Assembly (NCBI GenBank): GCA_030427205.1
Contig: JAUHXC010000033.1
Location: forward strand, 52,981-116,980
Direction of reading: 5' to 3'
DNA length: 64,000 nt
DNA from: a bacterium
Lineage (GTDB): Bacteria; Myxococcota_A; Bradymonadia; UBA7976; UBA1532
The notes under the pieces were generated by a model. That model did no database searches. It saw only the letters and a list, made by a program, of their open reading frames with translations, and was not told the origin of the DNA. A program made the position numbers and the translations under genes. How positions within the stretch are numbered: the first letter of the stretch is position 1; each line of letters opens with the position of its first letter. Shown piece by piece: positions 1-8,939 of this stretch.

Positions 1-950
1 CGGGCGCGTGGGCCGACTTCGGCCCGTGCGACGACCCGGACGTCTGCCTCAACGGCGACGCGCAGAGCCGCGCCTGCGGGATCAACGGGCGCGGTCTGGA
101 GACGCGGCGCTGCGCCGACGGGCAGTGGACCCCGTTCGACGTCTGCGCCGATCCCGACGTCTGCCGGGACGATGAGGCCGAAGAGCGCGCCTGCGGGCTC
201 AACGGCCGCGGACAGCAGTCGCGCGCCTGCGTCGAGGGTCGCTGGGGCCCGCTGAGCCGCTGCGACGACCCCGACGTATGCGTCGACGACGACGACGAGA
301 CGCGGGCGTGCGGGCTCAACGGGCGCGGCGAGGCGTCGCGGCGCTGCGACGCCGGCGGGTGGGTGGTCACCGCGGCCTGCGACGACGACGACGTATGTAT
401 CGACGACGACGCCGCGGTCGAGGCCTGCGGGTTCAACGGGCGCGGCGAGCAGCAGCGGCGTTGCGTGCGCGGGCAGTGGCAGGTCGAGCCGTGTGACGAC
501 CCCGACGAGTGCGTCGACGGGCAGGCGGGGCCCGGTCCCTGCGGGCTCAACGGGCGCGGCGCGGCCGACCGCCGCTGCGTGGCCGGCGTGTGGCAAGGCG
601 ATGACTGCCTCGACACCGATGTGTGCGTCGACGGCGGTGAGGACGAGCGGGTCTGCGGCCCGGCCGACGACGGGATCCAGGAGCGGGTCTGCCGCCGCGG
701 GCAGTGGGATCGCTTCGGCGCGTGCTCGGTCGAGGGCGACTGCGTCGACGGCGCCGTGGGCGAGCGGCCGTGCGGGCTCAACGGGCGGGGCGTCGACCGC
801 TTCGAATGCCGGGGTGACTTCGAACTCGTCGACTGCGACGACCCCGACGCGTGTGTCGACGGCGCGCTCGAGCGCGCGCTGTGCGAGGACGGGTTGAGCG
901 TGCGCGGGCGGACATGCACCGACGGCGCCTGGGGCGACTGGGGGCCGTGC
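1..950 (+). repeat. Tandem Cys-rich 38-39-codon repeats inside the surface protein gene
   Basis: About nine tandem units of roughly 115 bp (37-39 codons) lie head to tail, the first cut by the window edge. Conserved positions are the CDDPDVC start, a central ACGLNGRG core and a final RC-x-x-G-x-W. Units differ by substitutions, and some lack the NGRG core, so this is an old divergent array and not a recent expansion. The repeats are in frame and belong to the protein. Confidence 0.8.
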
Positions 951-2387
951 GTGCCGGGCCGCTGCGCGCCGGGCGACGAGGTCTGCGCCCGCTGCTTCGA
1001 CCCCTACGAGTCGAACGACACCGTCGCGACCGCGACCCGCCTCGAGGCGGCGCCCCATCCGGGCTTCGAATACGCCGGCTTCTCGGTGTGCAGCGACGTC
1101 CTGGTCAACGCGCTCGACGTCGATCTCTTCTCGGTGCAGCCCGAGGTCGATACGCTGTATCGGGCCTATGCCGACTGGGATCCCGCCCAGCCGAACACCG
1201 GCCTGCAGATCATCGGCGGGCTGCCGGCCGACGGCAGCCTGCGGGGCACCCTCTCGACCGGGGGCCAGGCCGATCAGTCGGTGTACTTCGTCGCCCGCGG
1301 CGGCCAGCCGGCGTTCTTCATCGTGCGGCCCTATCAGGGTCGCAATACGCGGTACGCGCTGCGCATGTACGCGTCGCCGCTGGATGTCTGCCCGCCCGGT
1401 CCACCGAGCGACGGCTGCTATGCCTGCGCCGACGCCTACGAGCCCAACGACGCCATCGCCGAGGCGACGCCCGCGCGCATCGGCAGCCGGGTGATCGCCG
1501 GCGCGTGCGGCTCGAGCTTCGCCGACGAGGACTACTACCGTATCGAGGTGCCGGCCAACGCCACCTTGCAGGTTCAGGTGGCCCTGCTCGACCGGACCCC
1601 CGAAGCCCGGATCGCGGTGGGGCTGTACGACGGCGACGGGCGGCCGATCGACGCCGAGCTCGAGGGCGGGCGCTTGACCTACGTCAACCTGCGCGGCGAC
1701 GCGCCGGTCTACCTGCGCTTGTCCACCGCGGGCGGCGCGCTGAACTACGAGTTCGACGTGCAGCTCGACGCGGCGGCGTGCGCCAACGGGCTCGACGACG
1801 ACCTCGACGGGTTGATCGACGCCTTCGACCCCGGCTGCCGATCCGCCGGTGATCCGGACGAGGTCGACCCGGCCGAGGTGGCCGAGTGCGCCAACGGGAT
1901 CGACGACGACGGCGACGGCGCCATCGACCACCCCGATGATCCGCAGTGTCTCTACGCGGGCACGGCGTCGGAGACCGAGCCCCCGCTCGTCTGCGGCGCG
2001 GAGCCGGTGCTCGAAGGCCCGGTGCTCGCGGCCGGCGCCGGGCCCGCCGCGCAGTCCATCGCCGTGGATACCCGCGAGGCGGTCGATGACTTCGCGGCGA
2101 GCTGTGGCGGAGGCGGCGCAGGGCGCGACATCGCGGTGCGGGTCGAGGTCGAGGTGCCCGCGCTGCTGATCGCCGAGACCACCGAGAGCACCTACGACAC
2201 GGTGCTCTTCGTGCGCTCGGGCTGCGCGGAGGGCAGCGTCGAGCGGGCGTGCGACGACGACGGCGGCGAGGGCACCGGGTCGCGGTTGCAGCTGCTGGTC
2301 GAGCCGGGGGTCTACGTGATCTTCGTCGACGGCTTCGGCAACGCGGCGGGGCAGACGCAGCTCGACGTGCGCCTGGAGCCCCGATAG
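1..2387 (+). CDS. Large Cys-rich repeat surface protein, 5' end outside window
   Basis: The frame is open from the first complete codon at base 3, so the N-terminus lies upstream of the window. The visible part begins with about nine imperfect Cys-rich units of 37-39 residues, built on a C-DDPDVC-x-D...ACGLNGRG...RC...G-W pattern. Next come two regions resembling bacterial pre-peptidase C-terminal (PPC) domains, beginning DPYESNDTVATATRLE and DAYEPNDAIAEATPA. After these are two MopE-like motifs (CANGLDDDLDGLID and CANGIDDDGDGAID) and a final PPC-like module. Such proteins are normally secreted or surface-anchored, with paired Cys forming disulfides and Asp-rich loops likely to bind calcium. 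No enzyme domain is visible in the portion seen. The next gene converges from the minus strand after about 300 bp. I am sure it is coding; the function is unknown. Confidence 0.85.
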   Translation, partial: GAWADFGPCDDPDVCLNGDAQSRACGINGRGLETRRCADGQWTPFDVCADPDVCRDDEAEERACGLNGRGQQSRACVEGRWGPLSRCDDPDVCVDDDDETRACGLNGRGEASRRCDAGGWVVTAACDDDDVCIDDDAAVEACGFNGRGEQQRRCVRGQWQVEPCDDPDECVDGQAGPGPCGLNGRGAADRRCVAGVWQGDDCLDTDVCVDGGEDERVCGPADDGIQERVCRRGQWDRFGACSVEGDCVDGAVGERPCGLNGRGVDRFECRGDFELVDCDDPDACVDGALERALCEDGLSVRGRTCTDGAWGDWGPCVPGRCAPGDEVCARCFDPYESNDTVATATRLEAAPHPGFEYAGFSVCSDVLVNALDVDLFSVQPEVDTLYRAYADWDPAQPNTGLQIIGGLPADGSLRGTLSTGGQADQSVYFVARGGQPAFFIVRPYQGRNTRYALRMYASPLDVCPPGPPSDGCYACADAYEPNDAIAEATPARIGSRVIAGACGSSFADEDYYRIEVPANATLQVQVALLDRTPEARIAVGLYDGDGRPIDAELEGGRLTYVNLRGDAPVYLRLSTAGGALNYEFDVQLDAAACANGLDDDLDGLIDAFDPGCRSAGDPDEVDPAEVAECANGIDDDGDGAIDHPDDPQCLYAGTASETEPPLVCGAEPVLEGPVLAAGAGPAAQSIAVDTREAVDDFAASCGGGGAGRDIAVRVEVEVPALLIAETTESTYDTVLFVRSGCAEGSVERACDDDGGEGTGSRLQLLVEPGVYVIFVDGFGNAAGQTQLDVRLEPR

Positions 2388-2683
2388 CCGACGTCATCGC
2401 GCTGCCGTCGTGCGCGGCCCCGGGGTATGGTTGCCCGGCCACGACCGACGGAGGGTGGAGGCCAAGGAGTCTGTAGTGCATAGCCGACACATCGCCCAGC
2501 ACGGTCCCGTTCACCGATTTCGGTGTCGTCAGGCGCTCGAAATACTTCGAGATGCTTGGCGCTACGCGCTGCGCAACGGGCCTGCGCCCCGTCAGGTCGC
2601 GGGCTGAGCCCTTCTGCGGCCTTTCTCCTTGAACTCGGCGAACGGACCCGCACTGGGCTCGGTCGTCTACGCCCTGGAGCCTC
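2388..2683. other. Intergenic region between convergent genes, no gene seen
   Basis: These roughly 300 bp separate the convergent Cys-rich protein gene and the znuB-like gene. I see no convincing ORF, tRNA or known RNA. A small perfect hairpin (CTCGAA, loop ATAC, TTCGAG) sits at 2536-2551 but has no T-tract. It may be a remnant terminator or nothing. Confidence 0.4.
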
Positions 2684-3541
2684 CTATCGCCGGTCGAGCA
2701 GCCAGCCGAGCGGCGCGGCGAGCGCGGCGACGGTCAGCCCGAGCAGGGTCTGGGCGGCGCCGACGGGCAGGTCGTAGAGCGAGGCGAGCAGGTAGCCGCC
2801 GAAGCCGCAGCCGGCGCCGAGCAGCGCGGCGAGCATCAACGCCCGCGGCACGTTGGGCGCCAATCGCACCGCGGCCAGGGCGGGCAGTACGCTGAAGGCG
2901 AACGTGGGCAGGGCGCCGATGACCCGGGTGCAGATCGAGACCGCCACCGCCAGGGTGGCGAAGAGCGTCCAGTCGAGCGCGCGGGCGGGCAGGCCGCGGA
3001 CGCGGGCGCCGTCGGGGTCGAACGAGACGGCCGCGAAGCCGCGATGGGCCCAGAGGTGCAGGCCGCCGATGAGCGCGGCGGTCCAGGCGACGAGGGTCAC
3101 GTCTTCGGGCACGACCGCGACGGCGGTGCCGAAGAGCAGCGCGTCGATGTCGGCGAGGTCCTGCACGATGCGGGTGCCGACGGCGAGGGTGCCGGCGGCG
3201 CCGAGCAGCCAGACCACGCCCAGCAGGCCGTCCCGCCGGGCGGGGGTATCGCGGCCGCCGCGCACGATGATGCCCACGGCGATCAGGGTCAGCAGCGCCG
3301 AGCCGAGGGTGGGGCTGGCCATCAGGCCGGCGAAGCCCAGGTGGGCCTTGGCGTAGAACGTCAGCGCGACGCCGAGCCCGGCGGCTTGAGAGACCGCTGC
3401 GCTGAGGAAGACCATGCGCCGCAGGACGACGTAGACCCCGAGCAGACCCAGCAGGCCGCCGGCGAGGGCGCCGGTGAGCGCCGCGTCGCGGAAGAGTTCC
3501 CACAGTTCGAAGAACTGCTCGACGGTGAGCCCTTCACCCAT
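2684..3541 (-). CDS. znuB: Zinc/manganese-type ABC transporter permease
   Basis: This 285-residue, very hydrophobic protein has the size and pattern of the ABC-3 family permeases (ZnuB, MntB, SitD) that form the membrane channel of metal importers. It has about eight to nine membrane segments, starting near residue 18 with a Gly/Leu-rich helix followed by VVLRRMVFLSAAVSQAAGLG, a typical stretch of the family. The ATG start overlaps the end of the ATPase gene by 8 nt and has a GAGG box 6 nt upstream, so it is translationally coupled. It is the last gene of a porin-binding protein-ATPase-permease operon. Zinc is the likeliest cargo by family and context; manganese or iron cannot be excluded from sequence. 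Confidence 0.88.
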   Translation of the reverse strand: MGEGLTVEQFFELWELFRDAALTGALAGGLLGLLGVYVVLRRMVFLSAAVSQAAGLGVALTFYAKAHLGFAGLMASPTLGSALLTLIAVGIIVRGGRDTPARRDGLLGVVWLLGAAGTLAVGTRIVQDLADIDALLFGTAVAVVPEDVTLVAWTAALIGGLHLWAHRGFAAVSFDPDGARVRGLPARALDWTLFATLAVAVSICTRVIGALPTFAFSVLPALAAVRLAPNVPRALMLAALLGAGCGFGGYLLASLYDLPVGAAQTLLGLTVAALAAPLGWLLDRR

Positions 3542-4298
3542 CGGCGGCCTCGGCGCGGGCCGGCGTCAGCCCGCGGATCGCGTCGGCGGCGGCGCCGTAG
3601 CGGGCCTGGAACTCCGGGGCGTCGAGCACGTCGGCGGCGCTGCCGGCGAGGCTGATGCCATGTTCGCGGTCGACGAGCAGCGCGTGGGTCGCGAACCGCG
3701 GCACGTAGCTCAGCTGGTGGCTGGCGATGAGCAGCGCCAGTCGGCGCGCGCGGCGCAGGCGGTCGAGCAGGGCGAAGATGCCCTCTTCGCTGACCGGATC
3801 GAGGGCCGAGGTGGGCTCGTCGAGCACCATCAGCGCCGGCTCGGCGACCAGCGCCCGGGCGATGAGCACCCGCTGCTTCTGCCCCTCGCTGAGCCGGGCG
3901 AAGTGCTGCCGGCGCAGGTCGGCGGCGTCGACCGCGTCGAGAGCCCGCTTCACCGCGGCGTTGCCGCGGAAGGGGACGCGCGGGTCGAGGAACGTCCAGC
4001 CGTGATCCAGCCCCGCGCGGACCACGTCCACCACCCGCCCGGGCACCGAGGCGTCGACCGTGGCCCGCTGGGGTACGTAGCCGATGCGCAGGCCCGCGCC
4101 CCGCTCGATGCGCCCGGCGATGGGCGGCAGCAACCCGAGCAGGGCGCGCATGGTGGTGGTCTTGCCCGAGCCGTTGCGGCCGACGAGGGCCCAGGACTCG
4201 CCCGGCCGCACCGCCAGATCGAGCGCGGGCAGGATGGCGTGGCCGGCGTAGCCGACGGTCAGGCCACGGGCGGTGAGCAGCGGGGCGTCGGTGGTCAA
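3534..4298 (-). CDS. znuC: Zinc-type ABC transporter ATP-binding protein
   Basis: A 254-residue ABC ATPase that would power metal import through the neighbouring permease. Walker A is GRNGSGKTT near residue 40, the signature is LSEGQKQRVLIARAL, Walker B is LMVLDEPTSALD and the switch His lies in LIASHQLSY. The signature LSEGQ differs from the usual LSGGQ but still permits function in many transporters. The likely start is a TTG 7 nt after the znuA-like stop codon; no other good start lies nearby. It overlaps the permease gene by 8 nt. Family and operon place it firmly in the ZnuC/MntA group. Confidence 0.88.
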   Translation of the reverse strand: MTTDAPLLTARGLTVGYAGHAILPALDLAVRPGESWALVGRNGSGKTTTMRALLGLLPPIAGRIERGAGLRIGYVPQRATVDASVPGRVVDVVRAGLDHGWTFLDPRVPFRGNAAVKRALDAVDAADLRRQHFARLSEGQKQRVLIARALVAEPALMVLDEPTSALDPVSEEGIFALLDRLRRARRLALLIASHQLSYVPRFATHALLVDREHGISLAGSAADVLDAPEFQARYGAAADAIRGLTPARAEAADG

Positions 4299-4305
4299 GC
4301 GCGGG

Positions 4306-5262
4306 TCACTGCGTCAGCGCGGCGTGCAAGGCGTCGGCGATGCCCTGTAGATGCTGCAGGTAGCGCTTGCCGTCGGGGGTGCCGCCGGGCAGCACGACCA
4401 CCCGCCCGCCGACGAGCCGGGTCAGGGTCTGGCTGGTCTTCTGCGGATAGTAGGCCTCCTGCACGACCACCCGGATGCCCTGCTGCTTCATCAGCGACAG
4501 CACCCGCGCGACGTGGGCCGGCGTGGGCGCGATGCCCGGCCGCGGCTCGACCGTCTCGGCCTCGATGAGCCCCAGCCAGTCGAAGAGGTAGACCAGCGAG
4601 GCGTGATAGGCCACCACGCGCCGCTGCTCGGCCGACAGCGCCGCGAAGCGGGCCTGTTGCGCCCGAGCGAAGGTCGCCAGGGCCTCGTCGAAGGCGCTCG
4701 CGTTGGCCCGGTAGGCGGCGCTGTTGCTCGGGTCGAGCTTGACCATGCGGTTGGCCAGCGCGGCGGCGATCTGCCGCGCGGCGCGCGGGTCGAGCAGGAA
4801 GTGCGGGTTGCCGCCCGGGTGGATGTCGCCCATCGCCCGGTCGACCTTGCTCTGGGGCACGCCGAGCCGGCGCACGACCGCAGACGCGTCGAAGTAGCCC
4901 TCGCCGCCGGTCTGGATGCGCCCGTTGCGGGCGGCGACCTGCAGCGGCGGCAGCCAGCCCACCTCGAGCTCGAGGCCGTTGACCACCAGCAGGTCGGCCC
5001 GGTTGAGCGGCAGGATCAGGTTCGGGCGGGGGTCGACATAGTGCGGGTCCTGGCTCGGCGGGGCGAGCGCGGTGACCGTGACGTGCTCGCCGCCGATCTC
5101 GCGGGCGATGGCGGCGAGGTCGGGCAGGGTGGCGACGACCTGCAAGTCGGCCCGGGCGATGTTCGGCGTGGCGAGCAGCGCCAGCGTGGCGGCGAGCAGG
5201 GCCGGCAGCGCGGTGAGCAGGGCCGACGGGGCGGGGACGAGCGGGCGCAAGGCGGTCTCCAT
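4306..5262 (-). CDS. znuA: Periplasmic zinc-type metal-binding protein of ABC importer
   Basis: A 318-residue cluster A-I (ZnuA/TroA-like) solute-binding protein. It has an N-terminal signal sequence (ALPALLAATLALLATPNIARA) and then the mature start DLQVVATLPDLAAIAREIGG. The usual metal-ligand histidines are visible in SQDPHYVDPRP, GGNPHFLLDP and VAYHASLVYLF. The acidic fourth position expected late in the protein is less clear. There is no long His-rich loop as in E. coli ZnuA. Its start ATG shares one base with the upstream porin stop (TGATG), so the genes are coupled. It would capture metal delivered across the outer membrane and hand it to the permease. Zn versus Mn specificity is inferred. 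Confidence 0.87.
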   Translation of the reverse strand: METALRPLVPAPSALLTALPALLAATLALLATPNIARADLQVVATLPDLAAIAREIGGEHVTVTALAPPSQDPHYVDPRPNLILPLNRADLLVVNGLELEVGWLPPLQVAARNGRIQTGGEGYFDASAVVRRLGVPQSKVDRAMGDIHPGGNPHFLLDPRAARQIAAALANRMVKLDPSNSAAYRANASAFDEALATFARAQQARFAALSAEQRRVVAYHASLVYLFDWLGLIEAETVEPRPGIAPTPAHVARVLSLMKQQGIRVVVQEAYYPQKTSQTLTRLVGGRVVVLPGGTPDGKRYLQHLQGIADALHAALTQ

Positions 5263-6539
5263 CAGAAGCTGTGAGCCCCGTGGGCGCCGATGAGCAGCTC
5301 GAGCGCGAGCATGCCGGCCCAGGTCGTCTCGTCGCCCGCCGCGCGGCTGCCCTGCAGCCTCAGCCGGGAGAAGTGCGACGGGTAGAACGTGGCCTGCAGG
5401 GTGGTGCGCTGCCGGTCGTCGCCCCAGTCGGGATCGAGCGGGTCGTCGTCGATACCGGCCACGTATTCATAGCGCGCGCCGAGCTCCCAGTTGGGGTCGA
5501 TGGTCCACACCAGCTGACCGTAGCCGCCGAAGTCCTCCAGGCGCCCGCCGGGCACCTGCCGCGTCCGGTACAGGGCCTCGACCTGCAGCGAGACGCACGC
5601 CCGATCGGCGTTGCCCGCCGGGCGGTAGTGGATGAACAGGTCGGTGCCGTAGATCTCCGAGCGGTTGCCGTTGCCGCTCGCGTTGGGCCCGTGCTGGCTC
5701 GACAGGCCCCAGGCGAGCGACCACTCGTTGCTCAGCGCGAAGAACTGCTTGAGCGCCGCGGTGTAGAGCAGGTCGCCGGGGCTCTCGATGCCCAGGTCGT
5801 CGGCTCCGAAGAAGCTGCGCGCGCAGCAGGCGCCGCTGGCGTGGGTCGCGCTGCCCACCAGCTCGACGTACCACGGCAGCGCCGCGAGCCACGACAGCTC
5901 GGCGCCCAGGCCGCGGCTGCCCTCGCCGCCGAAGAACTTGCCGTTGACCAGCGGCTGGTCGACGAAGCTCCACGCGTGGGGGTGGCTGGCGTTGATCCGC
6001 CCGAAGCGGGTCAAGAACTGCCCCGCGCGCAGCTGCAGGTCGGCGGGCATGGCCAGGGTGGTGCCGTAGGCCTCTTCGACCTCGACCCCGAACTCGGCGA
6101 AGACCAGGTTGGCCTCGAGCCGGAAGTAGGGGTCGGCGTTGGCGGCGATGTGCATCTCGAGCTGCTGCAGCGCGAAGCCGGTCGCCTGGGGGTCGTGGGC
6201 CCCCGTCTGGCGAGGCGGCCCGTCGAAGACGGCCAGCGCGGTATCGAGGATCAGCGAGATGTCGGGGTTGCTGTTGCCGACCGGCCCGCCGTGGGCGTGC
6301 GGCGCCGGCGGCGTATCGTCCACCGGTGGCCGCGCGGCGGCGTCGGCGTTCAGGCCGGCTTCGAGCGCTTCGAGCTCTTCGCGGGTCAGCTCGATCGGCG
6401 GCGGGGCGTCGGCGGCGGGCGGGGCTGCAGGAGGCTCGGCGGGCGCCTCTGCGGGCGGCTCTGCGGGCACAGCGGCCGACGCGGGCAGGGCCGCGGCGAG
6501 GGCGAGCGGCGCGATGGCGATGAGAGACAGTCGGCGCAT
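5262..6539 (-). CDS. Outer-membrane porin-like protein heading the zinc importer operon
   Basis: A protein of about 425 residues with a signal peptide (MRRLSLIAIAPLALAAALPASAA), an Ala/Pro/Glu-rich linker and a C-terminal region of alternating aromatic and polar residues ending in a hydrophobic residue plus Phe. This is the pattern of an outer-membrane beta-barrel of the phosphate-selective-porin type. A His-containing stretch (APHAHGGPVGNSNPDIS) and further His residues lie at the start of the barrel. I chose the ATG at 6539 because it opens the signal peptide; two ATGs about 12-15 nt upstream are possible. It is the first gene of the znu-like operon and overlaps znuA by 1 nt, so it may let zinc or a zinc complex cross the outer membrane. 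I saw no Zur box upstream. Confidence 0.75.
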   Translation of the reverse strand: MRRLSLIAIAPLALAAALPASAAVPAEPPAEAPAEPPAAPPAADAPPPIELTREELEALEAGLNADAAARPPVDDTPPAPHAHGGPVGNSNPDISLILDTALAVFDGPPRQTGAHDPQATGFALQQLEMHIAANADPYFRLEANLVFAEFGVEVEEAYGTTLAMPADLQLRAGQFLTRFGRINASHPHAWSFVDQPLVNGKFFGGEGSRGLGAELSWLAALPWYVELVGSATHASGACCARSFFGADDLGIESPGDLLYTAALKQFFALSNEWSLAWGLSSQHGPNASGNGNRSEIYGTDLFIHYRPAGNADRACVSLQVEALYRTRQVPGGRLEDFGGYGQLVWTIDPNWELGARYEYVAGIDDDPLDPDWGDDRQRTTLQATFYPSHFSRLRLQGSRAAGDETTWAGMLALELLIGAHGAHSF

Positions 6540-6616
6540 GGACGGCGGCATCATCCGGGGGGGATGGGGCGCCGTCAACCCGGGAGCGTACGGGGGTGGG
6601 CCGCAGGCGGTCGGGG

Positions 6617-7993
<1,377 letters not shown>

Positions 7994-8293
7994 GTGGTTT
8001 CTCCGGGGGTCTCGCTGACGTACGCCACACCTCTTTGCGTGATCCGTGCCAACCCCGGGGCGCGCCCGATCCGCGCCGCAGACCGCGGTTGAAGGGCCCG
8101 CCCGGGTGATCCGGGCCCCGCGGTGGGACATGCCCGTCTCGCTGCTCGCGCACAGGTGGGGGATCGAGACCCCGGCCAGAGCCAGCTGTGCCCGGTGGGA
8201 TCCCGCCGGGCGCGACCTGTAGCGAATGCACCGCCGGGCCCGTGACGCCGGCGACGGCCATGAATCGCAAGAGCCCGATCTCGAGGAGGATTC
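7994..8293. other. Divergent promoter region between VanY-like and lipocalin genes
   Basis: These 300 bp separate two divergent lipoprotein genes. The region is GC-rich, with several short inverted repeats around 8093-8126 and 8196-8213. I found no ORF with the compositional bias of the flanking genes and no recognisable operator. Promoters for both genes should lie here, but I cannot place them with confidence. Confidence 0.35.
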
Positions 8294-8851
8294 ATGACCC
8301 GTGTACTCTCTCTGCCGCTCTTCGCCGCCCTGGCGCTCTTCCTCACCGGCTGCCCGGATACCGAGCCGGTCGAGGCGGTCGACGTCGAGCGCTACCTGGG
8401 CCTGTGGTACGAGGTCGCGTCCTATCCGGCGCCGTTCCAGGAGGGCTGCGTCGCGACCACCGCCGAGTACGGCGCCACCGACGATCCGGCGGTCATCTCG
8501 GTCGTCAATCGCTGCCGCCTCGACGCCTTCGACGGCCCGGAGGACGTGATCGAGGGCACCGCCCGCATCACCGACGACAGCGGCGCGAAGCTCTCGGTCA
8601 GCTTCGGCGAGGGCTTCGCCGGCGCGTTCGGCTTCGGCGCCCCGTACTGGATCATCGAGCTCGACGACGCGCCCGGCCCCGATCCGTATCGCTGGGCGGT
8701 GGTCAGCGAGCCCACGGCGAACTTCCTGTGGATCCTCTCGCGCACGCCGACCATGGATCCGGCGATCTACGCCGAACTCCGCCGACGGCTCGACGCCCGG
8801 CGCTTCGACCTGGACCGCCTGCGCGAGACGCCCCAGCCGGCGGGGCTCTGA
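8294..8851 (+). CDS. blc: Bacterial lipocalin lipoprotein (Blc-like)
   Basis: A 185-residue lipocalin with a lipoprotein signal (LALFLTGC). The first lipocalin motif is clear as RYLGLWYEVASYPAPFQEGC, and later motifs include YWIIELDD, YRWAVVSEPT and LWILSRTPTMD, matching the Blc family order and usual length of about 175 residues. Blc proteins sit in the outer membrane and bind lysophospholipids or fatty acids, helping envelope maintenance under stress. GAGGAGG stands 5 nt before the ATG. It is transcribed alone; the next gene in the same direction begins about 90 bp later. The stop codon lies within the first copy of a 15-bp triplicated repeat. Confidence 0.9.
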   Translation: MTRVLSLPLFAALALFLTGCPDTEPVEAVDVERYLGLWYEVASYPAPFQEGCVATTAEYGATDDPAVISVVNRCRLDAFDGPEDVIEGTARITDDSGAKLSVSFGEGFAGAFGFGAPYWIIELDDAPGPDPYRWAVVSEPTANFLWILSRTPTMDPAIYAELRRRLDARRFDLDRLRETPQPAGL

Positions 8852-8881
8852 TCGGCGGGGCTCTGATCGGCGGGGCTCTGG
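8838..8881 (+). repeat. Three tandem copies of a 15-bp repeat over the lipocalin stop codon
   Basis: The unit CGGCGGGGCTCTGAT occurs at 8838 and 8853 and again, with its last bases changed, at 8868. The lipocalin stop TGA is inside the first copy, so the duplications are untranslated. It looks like slippage expansion. Confidence 0.8.
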
Positions 8882-8939
8882 GCATCGGCCCGATGACGGG
8901 GCATCATTCGGGCCCACGACGTCCTCGCCGGAGCACGCC

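Noticed and set aside
1..950. CRISPR or satellite reading of the regular repeats at the window start
   Set aside because: The repeats are continuous coding units with conserved Cys in frame, not DNA repeats with spacers.
2536..2551. Hairpin CTCGAA-ATAC-TTCGAG as a tRNA or terminator
   Set aside because: No cloverleaf or T-tract around it; a 6-bp stem can arise by chance.
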